Source of the DNA: Paenibacillus sp. 32O-W
Lineage (GTDB): Bacteria; Bacillota; Bacilli; Paenibacillales; NBRC-103111
Assembly (NCBI RefSeq): GCF_007679495.1
Contig: NZ_VEGP01000007.1
Coordinates: 1 to 64,000 of the forward strand
Length of the DNA stretch: 64,000 nt
Reading direction: 5' to 3'
In this document: in pieces, positions 25,163-33,750 of the stretch
Layout: each line of letters opens with the position of its first letter
How positions within the stretch are numbered: the stretch's first letter is position 1
Position numbers and translations under genes: made by a program
The notes under the pieces: generated by a model
Seen by the model: the letters and a program-made list of their open reading frames with translations, nothing else
What the model was told of the DNA's origin: nothing
Databases searched by the model: none

Positions 25163-25411
25163 TCGGGGGCAATGGACGTTTCAGCATGACGGTCATGACC
25201 GACTGGTAATCCTTAGATTTTCCGCCGGAGGGCAACCAAGAGGATGATACGATTAGCAGGGGAGCTTTCGACTTTGAACTCCTTGAACATTCGCCTGGTT
25301 GCCCAACGCTGTCATAGCGGAAATTTCGGAGAAACTTGCATCCTATTTTCGTAAAAAAGCCGCATTAAGGTTTGCTACAGAACGCCCTGAAGGGTGAGAC
25401 AGCCTTTTCAT

Positions 25412-26029
25412 TTATTCTCGGTAATGAGAGATGTCCCCGTACAGATCTACTATCGGTCTGCCGTCATCCATTGTAATCTTACATAATGCAGTAGGATAGA
25501 TGTCGGGCATGCTTGCTATTTCATGAAGCTTTTTATGCAAAAAATGACTCATGACCGCTTTCAAAGTAATTCGGTGAGTAACAATAAGCACCTGCTCGCC
25601 TTTATGCTCTGTCAGAATATTTTCGATGACGGGGAGTGTTCTTTCCAGTAATTCTGTATAAGTTTCTCCATGACCTGCGGGCCTGTATACATGCGGCTCA
25701 TTGAAAAATTGATCATATTGAAGGGGATATTGCTGCTGAATGTGTTCTATCTGTCGGCCTTCCCACAGCCCCATGTTAATTTCCTTAAGTGAATCATCCT
25801 CCAAAATATCCAATGAGCGGTTTCCCAGGAGAATTCGGGCTGTGTTTAGCGCCCTTGGACTGGTACTGGAATAGATCGCATCCAAATGGATATTCTCCAA
25901 ACGTTCCTTTAGCCATCCGGCTTGCTGAATACCGTATTCGGTTAGAGGGGAATCTTTATGCCCTTGCATTTTCTTCTGCAAATTCCATTCCGTTTGACCG
26001 TGACGGGTTAAGTACAGAGTTGTTTTCAT
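25412..26029 (-). CDS. Histidine phosphatase family protein (phosphoglycerate mutase-like)
   Basis: This 205-residue protein opens with YLTRHGQTEWN, the phospho-His motif of the branch 1 histidine phosphatases. The second catalytic His lies in LIVTHRITLKAV. Members include cofactor-dependent phosphoglycerate mutase, alpha-ribazole phosphatase and broad phosphatases; the length and motifs do not distinguish among them. GGAGG lies about 10 bases before the start. It is monocistronic. Confidence 0.88.
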   Translation of the reverse strand: MKTTLYLTRHGQTEWNLQKKMQGHKDSPLTEYGIQQAGWLKERLENIHLDAIYSSTSPRALNTARILLGNRSLDILEDDSLKEINMGLWEGRQIEHIQQQYPLQYDQFFNEPHVYRPAGHGETYTELLERTLPVIENILTEHKGEQVLIVTHRITLKAVMSHFLHKKLHEIASMPDIYPTALCKITMDDGRPIVDLYGDISHYRE

Positions 26030-26405
26030 TGTGGAAAGCCTCCGATCGATGTGCGATTGAAACTATGAATCATTTTCCCATGTCTACTTTTATCAGGTTA
26101 GTCCCCTTCTTGGCCCTCCATTTCCCCTATATTATTGAGTTCAACATATTCATTTTTATGAATGTAATGCATTTCCTGCAAAAAGTAACCACCCAATTGG
26201 ATAGCAATAGGAACAATCCGCTTTAACCGCGAAGTGGTTGGCGCACAATAGATGGAAATGGATGGTTACTAACGGATTCATAGCTGCTATATTGGAGTTG
26301 AGCTGGGGGTAAGATAAAAGGGACTGTTCATTTAGAACATCCGAATTATATATAGACTGATGATTAGGAATTCTAGTACTGCTACTAAGTTTAGGGGGGA
26401 TTTCA
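26030..26405. other. Intergenic region without a recognisable gene
   Basis: About 375 bp of A+T-rich sequence. It presumably holds the promoter of the phosphatase gene on one side and of the small-protein/nitrilase genes on the other. I could not assign -35/-10 boxes with confidence. Confidence 0.5.
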
Positions 26406-26522
26406 ATGGAAGTGCCAGCGGGTGTGTGGATTATATCGGCCGTAGTCACTTTTATCGTCTGCTATATCACTTTCTGGATCACGAGGAAGGCCTACTCCAA
26501 AAAATGGGAAGATGATGAATAG
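26406..26522 (+). CDS. Small single-helix membrane protein (38 residues)
   Basis: The frame begins MEVPAGVWIISAVVTFIVCY and ends in a charged tail, RKAYSKKWEDDE. This gives one clear membrane helix (about residues 7-26) followed by a cytoplasmic-type basic/acidic tail. A GGGGGGA site lies 5 bases upstream. It lies 80 bp before the nitrilase gene on the same strand, possibly co-transcribed. I do not recognise a family. Confidence 0.6.
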   Translation: MEVPAGVWIISAVVTFIVCYITFWITRKAYSKKWEDDE

Positions 26523-26602
26523 CATTCAAAAAAGAGCTTCAACCGTCTATTGGAGAAGATCGTAAATCTCCAAAATAAATCTAACTTTGCGAGGAATGGT
26601 CG

Positions 26603-27568
26603 ATGAGAAATCGTAATATTAAGGCAGCCGTTGTTCAGTCCGCGCCTATCCTGTTCGATAAACAATCGGCCATGGACAAGATTGCAGCCATGACGAGAGA
26701 GGCGGCCGGCCAAGGGGCCGAATTGATTGTTTTTCCGGAGGTGTTTCTTCCGGGTTATCCGCGGGGATTAAGCTTCGGTACGCGAGTCGGAAGCCGCAAT
26801 GACGGCGGGAGAACAGACTGGGGACGCTATTGGGCGAACGCAATCGAGATCCCGGGTGCCGAAATCGAAACTATTGGCGAATGGGCCAAGGAGCTGGGAG
26901 TTTATCTAATCATTGGCGTTGTGGAGCGGGATCAGGAATTCAGCACCGGAACGCTATATAACTCAATGGTATACATCGGGCCGGACGGGCGTCTAATGGG
27001 GAAACACCGCAAGCTTGTTCCGACCGGTTCCGAACGACTCTTGTGGGGACAAGGGGACGGCAGTACGCTTACGGTTATCGATACTCCCGCGGGAAGAATC
27101 GGCGGTTTGATCTGCTGGGAAAATTACATGCCGCTTGCCCGAATGGCCATGTATGTACAAGGCATAGACATTTATGTTGCTCCGACGGCGGATGCCCGGG
27201 ATACGTGGCAAGCGACGATGCGGCATATCGCCTGTGAAGGCCGCTGCTATGTCATTTCCTGCAATCAGTTTGCAACCAAGGCCTCTTATCCTGCCGATTT
27301 GGCTTGCTATGAAGATATTAGGGAAGACGAGGATATTCTATGCAGAGGAGGAAGCGCCATCATAGGACCGCTTGGCGAATATGTCGTCGAGCCGCTCTAT
27401 AACCAGGAAGGCATTCTGGTGGCCGATCTGGATCTTACCCGGGTTACCCAAAGCCGGTATGATTTTGATGTTGCCGGTCATTACAGCCGGCCGGATGTAT
27501 TTCAATTGATCGTTAACGATAAAAAACAGGAAATTGTAAGAACTACAGACATGAATACATTGGTTTAA
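26603..27568 (+). CDS. Nitrilase (carbon-nitrogen hydrolase family)
   Basis: The 321-residue protein has the Glu-Lys-Cys triad of the CN-hydrolase superfamily: FPEVFLPGYPRG with the Glu near residue 48, HRKLVPT with the Lys near 135, and GLICWENYMPLAR with the Cys near 170. The CWEN context and C-terminal length suggest a true nitrilase (RCN to RCOOH plus ammonia) rather than an amidase. The start follows a GAGGA site. A terminator directly after it overlaps the broken end of a hisC-like gene on the other strand, suggesting that the nitrilase gene arrived by recombination there. Confidence 0.9.
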   Translation: MRNRNIKAAVVQSAPILFDKQSAMDKIAAMTREAAGQGAELIVFPEVFLPGYPRGLSFGTRVGSRNDGGRTDWGRYWANAIEIPGAEIETIGEWAKELGVYLIIGVVERDQEFSTGTLYNSMVYIGPDGRLMGKHRKLVPTGSERLLWGQGDGSTLTVIDTPAGRIGGLICWENYMPLARMAMYVQGIDIYVAPTADARDTWQATMRHIACEGRCYVISCNQFATKASYPADLACYEDIREDEDILCRGGSAIIGPLGEYVVEPLYNQEGILVADLDLTRVTQSRYDFDVAGHYSRPDVFQLIVNDKKQEIVRTTDMNTLV

Positions 27569-27574
27569 AATGAG

Positions 27575-27599
27575 ACACGATCTTGGGTCGTGTTTTTTT
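27575..27599 (+). terminator. Terminator of the nitrilase gene
   Basis: Stem ACACGA / TCGTGT with a 7-base loop, followed by a run of seven T at 27593-27599. Confidence 0.8.
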
Positions 27600-27605
27600 G
27601 TTGTC

Positions 27606-28159
27606 TGTATTAGGTGATGCAGGACCGATTTCGGCAGATAGGTGCCGGTAGGGTTGTTGGGAGAACAGAGACAAATCATTTTGGTTCGTTCTGTCACCGC
27701 TTCTATAATCGCATCCAAATCGAAAGAGTATTGTTCTCCGAGCGGTACGAAAATGACGCTCGCCCCCATAAGATGCGCCCCGAATTCATACTCGCTGAAT
27801 GACGGAGAGAGTACGATGATTTCATCGCCGGGCTCCAGGAATGTCTCGGAGATGAGTGTAATCAGTTCATCCCCGCCGTTTGTAAGGATGAGCTGCTCCG
27901 GTTTCATGTCCAGTTTGGAGGCAATTACCTGCTTCAATTTCAACGCACCTGCATCCGGATAACGGTGAATGTCCGCTAAAGAGCGTTGTACGGCTTCCAA
28001 TGCTTTAGGAGAAGGTCCCAATGGGTTTTCGTTAGACGCCAATTTAATGACTTGCAATAAGCCAAGCTCGATCTGAAGCTCCCAAATCGGCTTTCCCGGA
28101 GTATAAGGGCGGATATTTTGTATTGTCTTCCTTGCTGTCACTTTCATATTTTCAGACAT
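27606..28159 (-). pseudogene. hisC: Histidinol-phosphate aminotransferase, 3'-truncated
   Basis: About 185 codons of HisC remain: IRPYTPGKPIWELQ, LASNENPLGPSPKAL, RYPDAG, LTNGGDELI, and CSPNNPTGTYLPK. The family has about 360 residues and the PLP lysine region is missing. After GTYLPKSVLHHLIQ the frame runs into the nitrilase terminator and antisense of the nitrilase gene, so the 3' half has been replaced. The start at 28159 has a GAGGAG site 7 bases upstream. The remnant cannot be an active aminotransferase. Confidence 0.85.
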
Positions 28160-28230
28160 AAGCAATCTCCTCGCAGTATTAATATTCCTCGACTAGTCCA
28201 TTCATTTCAAATGTAAATCTTCTTCCAGGT

Positions 28231-28350
28231 TTAGTAACCATCCAATTCCTTGTCTTTGGACCAGTCCGGTGCCCATAAATCCATCTTGCCTGCCGTTATC
28301 TTGTTCGGCAATGCACTAAGGTTGAGCTCTTCATTTTCTATGGGGGGCAT
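28231..28350 (-). CDS. Possible small protein (39 residues), unknown
   Basis: A hydrophilic frame starts MPPIENEELNLSAL and ends WAPDWSKDKELDGY. Composition looks protein-like, but the upstream site (GGAAAAGAAA) is weak and I know no homologue. It may be a tail of a lost gene. Listed with low confidence. Confidence 0.3.
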   Translation of the reverse strand: MPPIENEELNLSALPNKITAGKMDLWAPDWSKDKELDGY

Positions 28351-28373
28351 TTTCTTTTCCACAGAAAGTTTAT

Positions 28374-28398
28374 ATGGCTCCGTTGGGTGCTTTTTTTA
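28374..28398 (+). terminator. Degenerate ATGGCTCC-type terminator
   Basis: GGCTCC-GTTG-GGTGC followed by seven T, closely similar to the elements at 4687-4708 and 30087-30112. No intact gene ends just before it on this strand, so it may mark a lost gene. Confidence 0.45.
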
Positions 28399-28416
28399 TG
28401 GAAAGGAGATTCGTCA

Positions 28417-28512
28417 ATGGGTAAATATTGCCTATTTTGTTTCATTTTATTGAACATGGTCGGTTCATTGACTTCGGTATCGGTTGGTGACAGATATCAC
28501 ATTCACCCTTAA
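28417..28512 (+). CDS. Possible short hydrophobic peptide (31 residues)
   Basis: A frame beginning MGKYCLFCFILLNMVGSL follows an AAAGGAGA site. It has a short hydrophobic segment and a polar end. No family is recognised and it sits in a decayed region, so it may be fortuitous. Confidence 0.25.
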   Translation: MGKYCLFCFILLNMVGSLTSVSVGDRYHIHP

Positions 28513-28567
28513 AGTAAGGCGTGATGATATACCCGCAATTCGATAGGAGATGAGAAAGAAATGAAGA

Positions 28568-28882
28568 CCCCCAAAGCACTCCGCCGGTTGGCTTCCTGGT
28601 CCAGGATTTCTATATTTGGGGGATACAGGTTTCTCCATTATTTTGACGATCATTCCCGTTGCAGTCGCCGTATACGGCTGGCTGGAGGGGATGGCGAACA
28701 CAATCGTTCTGATGACGGCAGCCGTGCTGCAGTTCGTCGTTCAACTGATTTATTTCATGCATCTGCGGGAGGAAAAAAAGCCTCGTTACAACCTGGTGAC
28801 CCTGATTCTTGGTCTGTTCATTTTACTTCTTATCGTTATCGGCTCCATGTGGATCATGATGTTTAATATGGTGGCAACATGA
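28568..28882 (+). pseudogene. Cytochrome o/quinol oxidase subunit IV remnant (CyoD/QoxD-like)
   Basis: From about 28616 the frame encodes GFSIILTIIPVAVAVYGW, LQFVVQLIYFMHLREE and a final helix ending WIMMFN. This matches the three-helix CyoD/QoxD subunit of quinol oxidases. The upstream part is degenerate: the frame opens after a stop at 28562 with no good start codon or ribosome site, and the usual N-terminal residues are not recognisable. No subunit I, II or III lies in the window. A ctaB fragment follows, so this is a remnant of a terminal-oxidase operon. Confidence 0.65.
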
Positions 28883-28929
28883 GCCGGTCTTCCGCAAGTT
28901 TATCGGCTTCTGACAGGAGGAAGGAGGTG

Positions 28930-29070
28930 ATGATCAAAGATTGGATTCAATTGACCAAGCCGCGAATCCTTCAATTGAATCTCGTTACCGCCTTTGGCCG
29001 GTATTGGTTGGCTTCCCGGAACTTCGTCTTGCTCATCCTGATCTTGGACACCGCCGGTAGTTCATTTTAA
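28930..29070 (+). pseudogene. ctaB: Protoheme IX farnesyltransferase (CtaB/CyoE) N-terminal fragment
   Basis: The frame reads IKDWIQLTKPRILQLN and then LVTAFG-YWLASR, the start of heme O synthase. The full protein has about 300 residues with nine helices; here it stops after 46 residues. The prenyl-diphosphate-binding ND-rich loops are absent. An AGGAGG site 9 bases before the ATG at 28930 is intact. With the CyoD-like remnant it marks a decayed heme-copper oxidase cluster. Confidence 0.75.
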
Positions 29071-29095
29071 TAATAAAAATTTGGAGGGATCGTTT

Positions 29096-29494
29096 ATGAA
29101 AAAAACTAGTTTGCTGCTGATTGGTCTTATGTTTATCTTATTCACCGCAGCCTGCACAAATAGCGATATTGCCGAAGATTCCGGGCCGCTTCAGGTCGAA
29201 ATAAAGACGGTTCAGGACACTCTGCAGCCGGGACGGGCCATTCTTATTGACGCATCTGTTACTCAGGGCGCGGAAAAGGTGACAGATGCCCAGGAAGTCA
29301 AGTTTGAAATTTGGAAGAAGGATCAAGCAAAACATGAGACGGTCACCGCGAAGCATTGGCAAGATGGAACTTATCGAATCAAAACGATGTTCCCGGAAGA
29401 CGGCATCTACTATGTAGTTGCTCACGTTACGGCCGGAGATATGCAGGCCATGCCGAGAAAAGAACTGGTTGTGGGGAAAGTAATAGCGAGTTAA
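29096..29494 (+). CDS. FixH/YtkA-like lipoprotein
   Basis: The 132-residue protein has a signal peptide and lipobox FTAAC with predicted lipidated Cys20. A YtkA/FixH-type beta domain follows (LQPGRAILIDASVTQGAEKVTDA, then YRIKTMFPEDGIYYVVAHVTAGDM). YtkA-like proteins occur next to cytochrome oxidase and copper-handling genes. The ATG at 29096 follows TGGAGGGA; a TTG at 29081 overlaps that site. It appears intact although the flanking oxidase genes are broken. Confidence 0.8.
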   Translation: MKKTSLLLIGLMFILFTAACTNSDIAEDSGPLQVEIKTVQDTLQPGRAILIDASVTQGAEKVTDAQEVKFEIWKKDQAKHETVTAKHWQDGTYRIKTMFPEDGIYYVVAHVTAGDMQAMPRKELVVGKVIAS

Positions 29495-29582
29495 TTTGGC
29501 TCGCCTTGAATGAATGTAAGATATCTTTATTTTGGGAGTGGAGTGGTTGTTTTGAAGGCAAGCCTGCTCTGCTTTGATATAG

Positions 29583-29996
<414 letters not shown>

Positions 29997-30031
29997 TTGG
30001 CTGACGGGCAAGGAATCCGCTTGAGTGATAC

Positions 30032-30112
30032 AAGGGATCAAGAATCTGCAAACGGATTCTTGATCCCTTTATAGGTCGATTTCGAAATGGCTCCTTTAGG
30101 GGCTTTTTTACC
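30032..30112. terminator. Double terminator between the VOC and MocR genes
   Basis: A perfect 15-bp stem AAGGGATCAAGAATC (30032-30046) pairs with 30055-30069. A second element, GGCTCC-TTTA-GGGGC plus six T, lies at about 30088-30112. The first can act in both directions between these convergent genes. Confidence 0.8.
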
Positions 30113-30115
30113 GGA

Positions 30116-31552
30116 TTAACCAAGAATGGTCCGAAGTGCTGAGGCGAATTTGGAAATGCCCGGAACGATTTCATCCGGCTTCGGTCTAGCAAATGTGAAT
30201 CGCACATAGCCCGAATCCGAACCGTAGACGCTGCCGGGCACAAAGATGACTCCATGGCGGATAGCCTCCTCCAACAGCTTGCTATCGTTCACCTCGGGGA
30301 TAATTCTGCACCACAGATGCAAGCCTCCCTGCGGAATCGAGAAGCGGACCAGGTCCGGCAGTTCTTTCTGAAGCGCTTCTATCAATAAATCCCGCTTATA
30401 AAGCAGATTCGTTCGCAAACGTTCCAAATGCGGCCGGATATACTTGGACTTCAAGAACTGGGCAGCAACCTGCTGGGGGACAACGCTAAGCCCGAAATCC
30501 ATCTGCTGTCTGGCATCGGCAAGCCGCTCGACCACGGAATGAGGAGCGACCATCCAGCCCACCCGCAGCCCGGATGCGGCCATTTTGGAGAAAGAGCCGA
30601 TGTAGAGGACCGAGCCGATGGAATCCATCGATTTCAGCGGTGTCGGCGGCGTTCCGTCGTAAGACGTCAGGCTGAAGGGATCATCCTCCACAATCGGGAG
30701 GCCCAGCTCGCTGGCCAGATCCAGCAGTTCCGTCCGGCGTTTGGCATCAAGGACGACGCCTGTCGGATTCTGATAATTCGGATTGATGAATACCATCTTG
30801 ATGCGGTGTTTTTTGTATAAAGAGCGGACGTCCTCAGGACGGATTCCTTTAGAGTCAACGGGGAGACGGAACAATCGCAAGCCTGCCGATTGAAACATGG
30901 GCAGCGAGTAGCAGTAAGAAGGATCTTCAATGGCGACCGCATCTCCGGGGGTCAGCAAACACTGGGTAATTAAATACAAGGATTGCTGGGAGCCGGATGT
31001 GATGAGGATCGACGATTCCGTCGTTTGAATGCCCCGATATTGTTTTAAATACGAGACAACTGTTTCCCTAAGCGGAACAAATCCTTGCGGATTGTCATAT
31101 CCGAGATATCCCGTATAGTGATTCTCGTCAAGAAGAGTATTGATCTCTTTCACGGGAGAGAGGTCCGCACCCAGTTCGCCGCTGGCAAAATCAATCAGCG
31201 CTTTGTCTTTCTGCAATGCTTCCCGAATTCGGCGCAAAAAAGGCAGATTAGGCAGGAAGCTGCCGCCTTCAACGTACCGGTGCCAGTTGGGGGTATGCTT
31301 CGGCATGGCTCCCCATTTATACTTGCTGACCCGGGTTCCGCTTCCCGTACGGCTTTCGATGATCCCTAACGAGCGAAGCTCCGCATACGCAAGAATGACC
31401 GTGCTTCGATTCACTCCCAATTGTTCGGCCAGTTTTCGTTCGGACGGTAGCAGGCTGCCCGGCGGAAATTCCCCGTATGAAATTCTCCGTTCGATGTCAT
31501 CCGCAATTTGTTGATACAGAGGTTGGCTGCTGAGACGATCGGGCTTCCGCAT
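30116..31552 (-). CDS. MocR/PdxR-family GntR-aminotransferase fusion regulator
   Basis: The 478-residue protein joins a GntR winged helix (about 8-75, PLYQQIADDIERRISYG and PSERKLAEQLGVNRST) to a fold-type-I aminotransferase domain. PNYQNPTGV and the PLP lysine segment YIGSFSKMAASGLRVGW mark the latter. MocR regulators use PLP or amino-acid adducts as effectors; PdxR controls PLP synthesis. No pdxST genes are adjacent, so the target is unknown. The ATG at 31552 has AGGAGGTGA 5 bases upstream and is chosen over an upstream ATG at 31570. Confidence 0.9.
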   Translation of the reverse strand: MRKPDRLSSQPLYQQIADDIERRISYGEFPPGSLLPSERKLAEQLGVNRSTVILAYAELRSLGIIESRTGSGTRVSKYKWGAMPKHTPNWHRYVEGGSFLPNLPFLRRIREALQKDKALIDFASGELGADLSPVKEINTLLDENHYTGYLGYDNPQGFVPLRETVVSYLKQYRGIQTTESSILITSGSQQSLYLITQCLLTPGDAVAIEDPSYCYSLPMFQSAGLRLFRLPVDSKGIRPEDVRSLYKKHRIKMVFINPNYQNPTGVVLDAKRRTELLDLASELGLPIVEDDPFSLTSYDGTPPTPLKSMDSIGSVLYIGSFSKMAASGLRVGWMVAPHSVVERLADARQQMDFGLSVVPQQVAAQFLKSKYIRPHLERLRTNLLYKRDLLIEALQKELPDLVRFSIPQGGLHLWCRIIPEVNDSKLLEEAIRHGVIFVPGSVYGSDSGYVRFTFARPKPDEIVPGISKFASALRTILG

Positions 31553-31858
31553 CTTGGTCACCTCCTGCATGATGTAATGGAATGGATTGCGTCATAGGAT
31601 TATTTTCATCATAACATTGGCTTGTAAATCATAGGCCATTCTTTTTATCAAAAAAATGACGAATCTATTTCAATCCGTTGAACATGGAGGGTGATTGGGC
31701 TGACAAATTGGATGGTGTACTCGGCAGTTAAGTCCCGAAGTCTCGATTACCGTTATTCCGCGAGTTTAAGCAGGGCCGGGGAGTAACGGTCGTGCTGTGA
31801 ACGGCCTTCGGAGCCTCTTTGTTGCTTGGACCCCCGACAAGTAAAAAAAGCAGAAGAC
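31553..31858. other. Intergenic region, no gene recognised
   Basis: This stretch carries the A+T-rich upstream region of the MocR gene and an imperfect inverted repeat (CCGTTA...TAACGG, about 31749-31790). I see no supported coding sequence. Confidence 0.5.
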
Positions 31859-32263
31859 TTACTTCTGCTTCCCGCTATATTGCAAATGCAATATCGGATA
31901 AGGACGGCCTGCACTGTCCGTCGCATCCTCGCTGACCATCGAAAAGCCGCTTTTCAAGTAGAACATGACGGCATTCTCGTTTTGCTTGTTTACATCAACG
32001 GACGTCACGCCATAATCATGAATTAATGACCGGATGATTTGTTTTCCGTATCCTTTGCCGATTTGGCCGGGATCCAGAAACAACATCTCCAAGTGATATC
32101 CGTTTGTGGCTGAAAATCCTATTAAAGAGCTTTCGGCGTACCATAGCCGTACATCGAGATGAGGAAAATACGAAGGAATTTCTATCTTCATATCCTGTAT
32201 ATCGTTGAAACTTACAAAATGATGAGTGGCCGCTACAGATTGTTCCCACAGCTCATCATGCTT
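31859..32263 (-). pseudogene. GNAT N-acetyltransferase, apparently 5'-truncated
   Basis: The frame encodes ELWEQSVAATHHF, then LEMLFLDPGQIGKGYGKQII (the acetyl-CoA-binding motif A) and NENAVMFYLKSGF. These fit YjaB-like GNAT proteins of about 140-150 residues. The open frame continues upstream of the ATG at 32191 to a stop at 32264-32266 with no good start, and the first strand and helix are lost or incomplete. If translated from 32191 it gives 110 residues lacking the N-terminal motif. Confidence 0.55.
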
Positions 32264-32284
32264 TTAGCAAAAGTGGATCAGGTC

Positions 32285-32347
32285 TTGAAAGCAGCGGGCG
32301 GATATATTAATATAAAATTGTTAGCACTCCACTAAATTGAGTGCTAA
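32285..32347 (+). promoter_or_regulatory. Sigma-A promoter with CIRCE element (HrcA operator)
   Basis: The promoter reads TTGAAA (32285-32290), 17 bases, TAATAT (32308-32313). A perfect CIRCE element, TTAGCACTC-N9-GAGTGCTAA (32321-32347), follows at the expected start of transcription. CIRCE is the binding site of the heat-shock repressor HrcA and normally precedes groESL or hrcA-grpE-dnaK. Neither is intact here. Confidence 0.92.
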
Positions 32348-32378
32348 AACGCCAAAAGTGAAAGGAGAGAAAATAACA

Positions 32379-32467
32379 ATGAGGAGATTGCGTAGAACCA
32401 TTATCCGAGGTCTGAAAAAATCCGCCGGGTTATGGCCGAGAACGCGGCTCCGGAATGCTTCGTAATC
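32379..32467 (+). pseudogene. Sequence under CIRCE: 28-residue frame or groEL relic
   Basis: An AAAGGAGAG site precedes an ATG at 32379 that opens a basic 28-residue frame (MRRLRRTIIRGLKK...), ending at 32465. In another frame, 32414-32467 encodes IRRVMAENAAPECFVI, which resembles the conserved GroEL stretch VRQIAENAGLEGSVI as I recall it. The simplest reading is a badly decayed groESL copy in which promoter and CIRCE persist and most of the genes are gone. A genuine heat-regulated micropeptide is the alternative. Confidence 0.4.
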
Positions 32468-32709
32468 AGCGAAGCCGGCAGCATTAGAACAATTTCATAT
32501 CTGAAAATAGGAAGAAGCTTTTAAAAAACCATTGATTTTTTCTGAACAAGCTGCAAAGGCACGTTATCTGCAACCTGTTCACAATCAAATTGCGCAATAC
32601 GTTGTTGCTTTCAAGGGACCGCGTATTACGGAGTTTTTTTGGCCCTATGGCGTGAGGATCCCTGGCTTTTCAAAACTTCTTTTTTATTTTTCAGGAGGGT
32701 GGTTCACAG
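32468..32709. other. Leader region between the CIRCE locus and the glycosyltransferase operon
   Basis: No convincing terminator separates the CIRCE promoter from the nucleotidyltransferase gene at 32710. The only candidate is a weak AAAAAACCATTGATTTTTT stretch near 32524. Read-through from the heat-shock promoter is therefore possible. No gene seen. Confidence 0.4.
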
Positions 32710-33750
32710 ATGAATGCACTTCTGCTAGCGGGAGGACTGGGTACTCGGCTGAGACCGTTAACGGAAAGCTTGCCTAAACCGATGGCTCTGGTGGGCAACA
32801 GCCCATGGCTGGAGCGTCTGGTCATTCATTTGCGGGAACAAAACATCCGGGAGATTGTTATGGCCGTCAAGCATTATTCGGAGGTTATCCAAGACTATTT
32901 TGGCACAGGGGAGAAATGGGGCGTCACCATTCAATATGCGGCGGAGTCATCGCCGTTGGGCACGGCCGGAGCGATCAAAAACGCAGAGCCTCTGCTGCAC
33001 GACACGTTTTTAGTGATCAATGCGGATATTGTCCATGACATAGATTTGCAATCGCTGCTGTCGTACCATAAACGGCACGGCGGGGCCGTAACGATCGGAT
33101 TAACCGAAGTAGACGATCCGACCTCTTATGGCGTCGTTGAACAGGACGGTGACGGCCGCATTGTCCGTTTTGTGGAAAAACCGGCACGGGAAGAAGCGCC
33201 TTCCTGCAGGATCAATGCGGGAATTTATGTCATGGACAAAAAGGCGCTGCAGCATATTCCGTCAAACCGGGAAGTGTCCATTGAACGGGAAACGTTCCCT
33301 TTACTTATTGAAAAGCAGTTGGGCGTTTACGGCAAAGTGGTGGACGGCTACTGGATGGATATGGGGACGAAAGAGCGCTATCGGCAAATTCACTGGGATT
33401 TGTTAAATCGGGTATATACGCTGCCGCTTCCGGGGGAGCAGAGAGGAAACGGCATCTGGATTGGAAGCAGCTGCAGCATTCCGTCCAGCGTTCTATTGAT
33501 TCCGCCTGTGTTGATCGGCGACCGCGTAAACATTGGGGAGCGAGCGATAATCGGGCCGTTCAGTGTCATTGGAGATGACTGCATCATCGGAAGAAATGTT
33601 CGCTGCGCGGAAACGATCATGTGGCACCGCTGCCTGACCCATAACGAAGTCGTCCTGAACAACTGCATATTCGGGTATGATCTGGAAATCGGATCGGAGC
33701 ATATTTTGCATGAAGCCGTCATGAGCCGAATGGAGGTGCTGCAGTCTTGA
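32710..33750 (+). CDS. Sugar-1-phosphate nucleotidyltransferase (GDP-mannose pyrophosphorylase-like)
   Basis: The 346-residue protein begins MNALLLAGGLGTRLRPLTES and has the lysine of LPKPM, the nucleotidyltransferase signature. A catalytic domain (1-240) with INADIVHDI is followed by a left-handed beta-helix region (IGDRVNIGERAIIGPFSVIG). It would make an NDP-sugar from NTP and a sugar 1-phosphate. With the phosphomannomutase of this operon, GDP-mannose is the likeliest product, but glucose is not excluded. GGAGGG lies upstream of the ATG. The stop overlaps the next TTG start. Confidence 0.87.
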   Translation: MNALLLAGGLGTRLRPLTESLPKPMALVGNSPWLERLVIHLREQNIREIVMAVKHYSEVIQDYFGTGEKWGVTIQYAAESSPLGTAGAIKNAEPLLHDTFLVINADIVHDIDLQSLLSYHKRHGGAVTIGLTEVDDPTSYGVVEQDGDGRIVRFVEKPAREEAPSCRINAGIYVMDKKALQHIPSNREVSIERETFPLLIEKQLGVYGKVVDGYWMDMGTKERYRQIHWDLLNRVYTLPLPGEQRGNGIWIGSSCSIPSSVLLIPPVLIGDRVNIGERAIIGPFSVIGDDCIIGRNVRCAETIMWHRCLTHNEVVLNNCIFGYDLEIGSEHILHEAVMSRMEVLQS

